Program-made: the position numbers and the translations under genes
The notes under the pieces: generated by a model
The model's input: only the letters and a program-made list of their open reading frames with translations
Told to the model about the DNA's origin: nothing
The model's database searches: none
Part shown: one piece after another, positions 51,291 to 60,600 of the stretch
Layout: every line of letters begins with the position of its first letter
Position numbering within the stretch: the first letter of the stretch is position 1
Origin: Arbacia lixula
Lineage: Eukaryota; Echinodermata; Echinoidea; Arbacioida; Arbaciidae
Assembly (NCBI GenBank): GCA_963669155.1
Contig: OZ022580.1
Coordinates: 21,897,696-21,961,695, forward strand
Length of the DNA stretch: 64,000 nucleotides
Direction of reading: 5' to 3'

Positions 51291-52005
51291 ATTTTTATTT
51301 ATTCTACAGGAGTTATAGTACCTCTGATCCTTAGATTTCACAGTTGGTATCCCAAAGATACGTGCTAAATATGTGCAAACTGTCATGAAGTTTGCAGATG
51401 TTTATAAAAGGGACGGGCCATCTTTAATACAGGCTACATGAAGAGTGTTTACGTTCCGTACTATCGTAAAAAGTGTGGTATTTGAAGCATTTTTTTCTCT
51501 TGTATTTCCAGGACAATGTTTCAATTTACCTTATGTTGTACATCACTATATTATGTTTGTAATCAAAATATTGAACTTCAATTTACTGTAATATATCGTT
51601 TTAAGTTGTTGACAGATCAGAGTGATGACAGAAACTATAATAGATGTACATCTATGTGATGGTCATATTGATTCCATTATATAAATACTACGTACATAAA
51701 ATCAGGTCTATCTTGTAAAGTAGCATTTTGATTAATATTTATATGTGAATTGTCACTATTGAGGTTTTTTTTTTTATTGAATGTGATATCTAATAGAATG
51801 ATACAAAAAAGTTATAATGATGATGTTCTTAATTTTGCTATATTTGTGTTGTTTTATTCATTCAAGTTTCATTTATTTCCAAAGTATAGTTTCATTTAGA
51901 ACTAAATTGTCTGCCATTAAAGAGAGCCCTGTACAAATAAAGAACATACTCTAAAATGAATATTAAAGAAAAACATGATATATACGGTATATCAATTTGA
52001 CACGT

Positions 52006-52036
<31 letters not shown>

Positions 52037-53145
52037 AGTACGCTCGCGCACAATCGTCCATACTGGAGAAAGTGACTCAACGCAATATCCTCCCTTTAAA
52101 CGTTGATGAAGTGCACAGTTGTGCAGACATTGGTAGAAATGTTATATAAAGAACATGATGTGACTGAAAAAGAACACTTATCAAAGTATGCACTTGGCTG
52201 TGGAACAAGTTGCTGTACTCAAGCCATCTGAGAGAGGAGTGTAGATAACGGGGAAGGGGCGAGAGGGAGGTGCATCCCCCAATGTTTTGGGTGGGGAGGA
52301 TGGATACAATCGCATCACATCCTTCACACACTCACTTTCCAGTGGTACAAAGAACATGCTGATAATAAAGTAATAGTAATGTACAATAATCATTTTATGA
52401 TGGCTGAAATCATATGTAGTTTTCTTTCTTGGGAGAAGAATGTGTAGAGGAAGCAGGTACCACACCCCTCCCCAGAAAAATTACCTGTGTATAGCGCTGC
52501 ATCGTCAAGCGGCTACATACAAGATTTGAAGTTCAAATCTAGGATGCTAAACAAGGCAAATGAATTGGATTTCGATGGAGGTAATATACTCATGTAGATT
52601 TCCCTTGCAGATGATCTTGTTGAAAGTCGAGTTTGCAATTACGGTCAACCTATATCCGTCCATTTCTGTGCGTCGTCACATTTCCCCACCAGTATTATTC
52701 ACAAAACCTGCAGAGCAGTCCTGGATCGGACACAAATTTTCCACGAGTATTACACAAACGTCACACAGAGCGCACCATTCTGTTTGACAGAGAAACTGTA
52801 CGATTCCATAGTGCTGAAGAACAATAATGAGTGCACATGCTGAATTCTTATACTTGTGTGTATATGTGGTATTTGTGTATGTGTGTGTGTGTGTGTGTGT
52901 GGCTGGGGGGGGGGGGGTGTATGTTTCTATGCGCACGTTTGTTAATTCTATTTGCGCTAAATTGAAGGGTTGGACCATTTGTTTCTCGGAGAGAGGAGGA
53001 GGAGGTGTGTGTGTGTGTGTGTGGGGGGGGGGGGTATAATAGGGGAGAGGGGCGTTAGCGAGGGAAACATAAAATAAGAATGAAGATTCGACCGGAGTGA
53101 GAAGAACATGCCTGAGCAGTGCTCAAAAAAGGAGGCAGTGGAATA

Positions 53146-53480
53146 ACAGCATCACCCCACCCCATCACCATCCCACCCTACCTATCACAACCTACCCCCC
53201 ATTACCACCCCATCCCACCTACCACAATCTAAGCCCCCATCACCCCCACTCATCACCACCCCACCCACCCATCACCACCACACCCATCACCACCCCACCC
53301 CATCACTACCACACCCATCACCACCCCACCCCATCACTACCACACCAATCACCACCCTACCCTTTCACCATCACATCCCATCACCACCCACCCGATCATC
53401 ACCCCACCCCACACCTTCACCACCCCACCCACTCATCATCACCACACCCATCACCACCAACCCAATATATCAATCCCAAA
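53146..53480. repeat. CACC-rich minisatellite
   Basis: Imperfect tandem units of about 12-18 bp built on CCCATCACCACC. The open frame across it codes only Pro/His/Thr repeats. Confidence 0.9.
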
Positions 53481-54029
53481 TCCGATCATTACCTCTAGCA
53501 CAACCTACGTGTAAACTTCCTCACCATCCAATTCAGAATTAGCAATGTTGTTATTATTAATACTGAACATTATATTAGTATCAACTGTAATTCTGGCACC
53601 AAATTATTGATAATTCATATTTGTATAAATGAATTCTCTCAAATGTGTCATGCTGCCACTTTTCAAATAAAGCAATTATTAATGTTGAAATGACAACTGC
53701 CTGGGACCTGTAATTGAATTTCACGACTGTGATTTAATACCGCCCCATCTCTCCAAATTGCCTATGTGTGCATTAGTACTACACACTGCAACACACAATC
53801 GATCCACATGAAGTAACATTGTGTCTGCTTCAGAAAGGGTTAAAGTGCTAGGAAGCCATTTTCAATCTGTGAAAACGAAATGCTTTCTCCGAGCATGTAG
53901 CTGGAATACACGTAAGTAGACTCTAACCTCTGACACTGGAAGCTTTGTTAAGGACACAATGCATATCTCTTTCCTGGACGGTTGTCCAGCGGAATTAAAC
54001 CGATGGTATTCTTAGTTTTTGCCACGTGC

Positions 54030-54230
54030 TTCGCGGAAACAACAGGGAGACTTTCCACTTGGCTTGGTGCCAGGATGCCAGAATGTATCCAGCGACAATA
54101 ATCGACATAACTATTTGTATGAAATGGCGGTGCACTTAAATGAGTCATTGATTGCTGCATATGTTCGCGGTTGAGAACGAATCTCCATATCACTCTACGC
54201 ATCGCTGGTAGCGTAAGATTTCGGACAAAG
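54030..54230 (+). other. Possible non-coding first exon of gene C (start unknown)
   Basis: A near-consensus donor (gacaaag|gtaagtg) ends at 54230, 2.2 kb upstream of the 5'UTR acceptor of gene C (56447), in a locally GC-richer stretch with no convincing open frame. Genes A, B and C all have an acceptor 15-22 nt before the ATG, so an upstream untranslated exon is expected. This is the best candidate by position and donor strength. The left boundary given is arbitrary. Confidence 0.3.
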
Positions 54231-55284
54231 GTAAGTGTTGCTGTGATGATCTCGTCATGTATTTTGTATGTTTTGATTCCTTAACAAAACACAAAAATAC
54301 ATTTTCAGTATTGCCGTGATGGTGTTATTGGACGTACGGCATCAAAATCCTCTCTTAAAGACCACTGCTGTTATTCGGACTTAACCGGCAACGAATCCAA
54401 TAAATGGGACCAAGAGCTCGAGCTTTGTGTTCATTATTGCTTGCCGGGCAAACGTACAAGAATATAGGAAGACATTCATGACATTATATCAGGTTGGAAA
54501 ACATAGCTTGGGTGGTCAGTGATGTTGGCATGCTTTTTTTGTTATAGTGACTCGCCAATTGTCATACTATCTGCATGAGATATTAATCTCGGCTTATAAT
54601 GTGACATCCTTAGGATCTTCCAACTAAGTATTTTGATTTGATGTTTCGATACTAAGGTTCGAACACTTGTTTAGAATATTTGGTTTTCTAAAGTAATGAT
54701 GGTCTCTCCAACTTTTATTCTGCCCAGGAAAAACATTCTCATAAAATAAACCAATGCTACGTGTATATAGACGATTGCGTGTTATAGTTTGTGTGAATGG
54801 TATTAAATGTAATACATACTTTCTTTATCCAATGCTAAGTGTTCTCATGTGGCTCATTACTACACGCGTGGTTGGGCAAAGTTCCATGTGTCAACGTACA
54901 GCCTCGGAACACAACTATGCATGTACAGTCACTATGCTTCTACTGTAGCGGCATTGTCAGCATCTGCTATATTTGGAATATCTCTCACCCATCTGTCTAT
55001 CTCTCGTCTGGACAAATGAATACAGTTCACACATTTCGCCTAAATAACGCCATCTCAAACGCAGGTCATACAAATTTGAAAATATGCGTATAGATCACGG
55101 GATTCACAAGTATAACTGTATAACCCAAATAGCCCCTTGAGTCAGTGTGATTGGTATGGCAAGTATCAGGCATGGCTCTTCTCTTTGCTTTGGTACTGAA
55201 AGGTAAATTTTCCATCGCAAGAGAGCAAATAGAACGAGGCCGGTAGACTGTTCAAAGTTCAATCATTCATACCATTACGGGTAG

Positions 55285-55288
<4 letters not shown>

Positions 55289-55332
<44 letters not shown>
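55289..55332. repeat. (CA)n microsatellite
   Basis: About 22 uninterrupted CA units. A shorter CA tract and (TA)n follow at 55518-55640. Confidence 0.95.
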
Positions 55333-55335
<3 letters not shown>

Positions 55336-56080
55336 TCACATACACACATACACATTTTTTGTTTATGTCAATCTTTTATTTTCTTTTTTTTTTTTAAGTA
55401 AACAGCTATTACAATATCAACATATGTTTATTACAATACAATACAATACATTACAATTGTCATGAAAGTATTACATATCAACATTCCATATGGAAAAGAA
55501 AGAGTTTTCTATTTTATACACACACACACACACACACAAACACACACACTCATATGCATTATATATGTATATGTCTATGTATGTCTCTATATAATGCATG
55601 TATATACACACATAATTATATATATATATGTATATATATATGTTTCATACAGCCTTTATGGTATTTTCAAATATAAATACACACAGTTTGCAGAAACAAC
55701 TGCAAAATAAATATATTTTGACAATCCTTTTACCCTACCATTATTTCCAATCTGAATATTCCCAATATGGTAAGATCGAAAATTTCAGGTATATATTTAT
55801 GAAATAGAAACAGGCATGGGCAGTTCTGTGGCAAATAACTAGTTGCAATATTACTGTAACACACTCTAAACACTCACGTTTGATAGGGAGTACGCTATAT
55901 TTATTGTCTTGCTAAATTCCAAGGCAAGATGGAACAATAACAATACAACATAGCGTATTACACCATAGCGTATTAAGTACAAAATATGAAACTGAAGACA
56001 ATCCAAATATTTGTGAGAATGCAAGTGTCCTATATCGTAAGTGGTAATCTGCATTGAAGTTCATCTACCTCTGCCATTAC

Positions 56081-56345
56081 CCACACCCCCACCACCACCC
56101 CCACCACCACCACCACCACCACCACCACCACCACCACTACCACCACCACCACCACCATCACCACCACCTGTGTCCCCTACGTATATTATGCTCAATCTCT
56201 ATATGTCATTCTGATTCCTCTCTGCTACCAAAACCTCCATGCATTATCTTCATCACTATCATCATCACCACCACCGACATCATCATCACCACCACCACCA
56301 CCACCACCACCACCACCACCACTACCACCACCACCACCACTTTAC
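56081..56345. repeat. Two (CAC)n tracts upstream of gene C
   Basis: CAC/ACC triplets occur at about 56081-56168 and 56262-56345, just before the 5'UTR acceptor of gene C. The poly-His/poly-Thr reading frames are artefacts. Confidence 0.9.
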
Positions 56346-56465
56346 CGCCCGACCACCATCATCATTTTCTCTCTGAGTCTGTCTACTACTTTGTCTATGC
56401 CTGCACGGCTGTCAGTGTCTCCCGCCCATCTCTCTTCCCCTCTTCAGTCCAGCTTAGTCTTGGCA

Positions 56466-57634
56466 ATGGGCGAGATGATACTTCGACGGAGATTGTTCCT
56501 ACGCAAACTCTCGCTGATATCAGGTGTCTGCATGATCCTTTTTGTCGTTGTTATGTGGTCACCATGGAAACCACGCGATGCAATGAGGTGAGTATCACGA
56601 CTGCATGCAGGTATCGATGATACATATGTTAATTAATGATAGGTATTTCTTTCAAATGATTCAACCAGAATGAAGACCTGATGCCGGCATCAAAATAGTT
56701 ATAATTGCTTTATTGAATACATATTGAACAATGCGTTTTTGTTTTCTAATGTGTGGTTGTCTCAGCCTAATGTATATACAATTAAATTGATTTAGGAAGC
56801 CTTGGATTGAGACTGATATCTTTAAGCACAATTGGGGGAAAGAAGCATGGAGTAAAGTCAATGTATTAATGGCATGATGAAATAGATTTCATCATTATTG
56901 ATAAAAAAAGAAAGAAAGATGCCACGACTTGGTGTAGATTCAAGTTTAGATGACACAAATTACCGGTAAAGGCACAATTGGTCTGTCTCGGACAAGTTTG
57001 TCAGATTAAAGGGATACGCCCAATTATTGAACTATTTGCACTATTTTCGGGTGGAAAAATAAGCCTAAACCAAGCTCTTTAGAAATGACTATTACGTTTC
57101 ACAATGCAAAACTACCGATGAAGAAAACATGGGAAATTACTCAGAATAGTAAATGAATGATTCCCATCAGTGCTACACATGAGACAACATTAAATTAGAG
57201 TGCTGATTTTATTATTCAAAGTGGTGCCTCTACACATCTTGGTAGAATTATAAGAAATCATACGTGCGTAATGTTGTAAACATTTAAGAAACGATGTTAC
57301 TTTATTTGCTTTGTGTGTTCACGTTTTATTTTATTGCATGTGAGTGTACATATGTTAAACTAACATAGCCCGAGAGAGATTTCACAATATCTTTCTTTTT
57401 CTTTTTTCTTTCCTTCCCAATTTTATCTACAACCACTGTATACTTTGATACTCGTTCTCTGCTACTCTTCATCTTTGTTCAATTACTACTGATATAACAA
57501 CAACATCAACAACAACAACTACTGCTACTACTACAACTACTATTACTAATACTTCTACCATTGCTACTTCTTCCACTGCTTCTCCTAATACTACAACTAT
57601 TGAATACAACTACTGCTACAACCACGAATATTAA

Positions 57635-57693
<59 letters not shown>

Positions 57694-60600
57694 TTCTGCT
57701 ACTTCGAATACTACTTCTATTACTACTACTATTACTATTACAAATACTACTGTAACTTTTGCTATTACATCCACTTCTACTGCTGCTGCCACCACTATTG
57801 CTACTGCTACTATGTCGATGACGGTGACAGCGTTTGGTACAGCGATATTCTGAATGGGAATTTGAAGGCGGAGTTAGTCCGTGTTAAGAACAGAATGAAG
57901 CACGAGTGAGTATGCTGTTGATCTGTTTGCGATGAATAAAGCGAATGGGTGAAGTAACAACGTTACAGAATGACACAATCAACAGTCATTCCTGTAGGAA
58001 CCGCTTTATTCTTTCCAGCATGATTTTCTGCAGAAGTAGATTGGTCTAAACAAATGGACGATTTAAGCTTTACACTTAACTTATCAAAACAAAGCGATAT
58101 TGTATTTCTTTTTGATCAACATTAATGTATTAAGAAGTGACCATGTCGTCCCATCCCCAGCATACAGAAACACAAGTACCAACATGCGTGTGGTGAAATA
58201 GTGTGTTTGTGTGTGTACATCTGTGAGTCGGTATATATATATATATATATCTATATACATATATATATATATATATACTGTGTGTATATATACATAAATA
58301 TATATAAATACATATGTGTGATTGTATGTGTATGTGTTTGTATGTATGTGTGTTTGTAGGGGAACCTCCCTATGTTAACCTCCCTTGGCTGTATTTATGG
58401 AACGCTATTTACAATCATGTTTTCCGTGAAATCTTGGACGGATAATTAAAACTTGTCAGAAAAGAGCATCTAGCATGTACAATGCAAGAATCTCAACCAT
58501 GTACATGAACAGGCTGACCACGAAAATAACATTATCTTCTATTATTATTGTCCATTATTTTCAGATCCTACCTGACAGAGAGGCTGTGGACATTCACGAA
58601 TGCAAATACGGAGCGACTTTTCCACTACAAGGAGCTGCTGTCAAGGGAATGGACTAGCAACGTCACAAACCTGCACCAAGTGAGGTAGATACGATGCGTC
58701 ATGGGCATAGCAGGAGTGGAATATTTAGGGGGGGGGGCGCTCATGACAACTTTACCGACAATGAAGATAACATTATCTTATATATGAAAATAACATCATC
58801 TTTTATATGATTGTCAATAGTTTACCGACGAGTCCGGACAGAAATATTCATCCGCCACATGAGTCATACATGAACATAAATTGCAGTGACGCCATCCACA
58901 TACCACGTCTTGTAACGCCTGAGAATGATGCCCTTAACCGTTATTGTTATCAACATGTTATCACTACTTATCACATGTTATAATTATGGCACAGTATTAT
59001 CACACCTTTAAATGTGTTGACAATAAAAGAGAGAGATAAAAATATGGCTACAACGACAGACATATAGCTTGATAACTACACGTTTGCCACCGTATTCTCC
59101 AAAGTGAAGTATGCACTGACTTGCCAGATACATAAACATTACGAACCTACATGACGTACGGAAGGCTAGCTGAGAATATAGATTTCATGCGCGTTATAAT
59201 GTGTGACGTGTCTGTAAACAATGCAAAGGTCACCATGGTCACGGAGGGATTGTAACACGAATAAGATTGTTTCAATCTTCAAATATCCGGTGTACAGTCC
59301 ATTTGCTACCATGACTACCGGTCTAGGGCTTGGGGTGTGTGGTAGGTATATACCAAAGACCGTAGAGCGCAAGACCAACCACTCTCTCGTATTTGCACAC
59401 AAAAAAGCGTTGTACGCCATGGGGTGATACCGCCGCCATTCGAAAAGCAGAGCAGCGCGCTGACTGCATAGCCGTGTGCACTACGCGTACATTTTTTTTT
59501 TTTTTATAAAATAACAAAAAAAATAAATAATAGGTGAATCCAGGAATATTTTTAAAAATGTATGCAACCATGTTTAAACTGATCTCCCCACACTCACTTC
59601 TTATTTTTTCCTCCTTTGCTCTCACACATCCAAGGTTATACATATTTATACCTGCAATCTAGTAAAAAACAGACGACATAGCGTAGGATGTTCGCGTTGA
59701 TATTTGCTTGCATCCTATTTTCTTCTTTGTTTTCTTCTTCTCCTTAAAGAAAACATATGTATATATTACAAATATTTTTTTTTACAATTTATTGTATATT
59801 TCTCGTAACTCAAAAGTGGTCGACAAAAAAAAAACTTCAAATTTTAAACTTAAAAATTTATCTGGGAGCTTGCTTCCTCAAATAGCGCCCATGTCGTACT
59901 ACGGCTTTGTCGGAGAGTGATTGGTCTTGCGCTACTTCGCAGCGCTACAAGGTCTTTGGTATATACGCAGCCCTGATGCATATATGTATTTGTGTGTGTA
60001 TTCATCAACTAGAATTGAGTTCGGTTTAGGGTCGATTTCAGAGATTGTTAAAACACTCCATGTTATATTTCAATCGAATTTTGGTTGCAGACCTTTTGTG
60101 GTGTGCATCTGCGTCTGCTAGTATCCGTGGTGTAGGAATAAAATGACACTTGCTGCTACCATATCATTTGATCATAAATGACAAATATCAGCTTGTTAAT
60201 GATTTTCGTATGCAAATGCATCACCTTAATTGTTTGTGAATAAAATAAACATTTTATTCATCACTTTAATTGTTTGTGAATAAAATAAACATTTTATTCA
60301 TAGATAAGAGCCGTACATGGTCGATGTTTATGATACAAAGTGGAAGAAAATTACTTCTGTACATGTACTTAAATGTGGTGTAAAGGAAAATTATAAATTC
60401 TATGGAACTCTTTTAAATCTGACAATCAAAATTAACTGTTGGGTTATAGCAGGTTGGTTGCTATTGTCAAGATTATGATGTAAGATGTGCAACGCTAGCC
60501 TTGTTTCTATAGCTACCACGTTTGCTGCAAATGTCCCAGAGAGTGCACGGGACCACCGTACTGAAGCTTTACAAGTGTTCCAGACATGACAGACATTTCA

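Larger units (their letters stand above)
51291..56447. other. Between gene B flank and gene C, no coding gene seen
   Basis: AT-rich DNA with CA/TG tracts (52010, 52876), poly-G (52905, 53022), the CACC minisatellite, the possible gene C first exon near 54230, and CA/TA repeats at 55289-55640. An 84-codon - strand frame at 53948-54202 has balanced composition but no recognisable domain. Confidence 0.5.

Noticed and set aside
53097-53498. 133-codon His/Pro/Thr open frame
   Set aside because: It is a CACC minisatellite without codon structure or splice context.
53948-54202. 84-codon - strand frame with ordinary composition
   Set aside because: No recognisable domain. A strong + strand donor just beyond it (54230) makes a + strand untranslated exon the better reading.
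55168-55201. Signal-peptide-like start MALLFALVLK followed by a donor-like GTAAAT
   Set aside because: Ten codons only, with no downstream exon that would continue a secreted protein. Treated as chance.
56054-56620. 188-codon open frame with poly-His and poly-Thr
   Set aside because: It runs through CAC microsatellites and overlaps gene C exon 1 in another frame.
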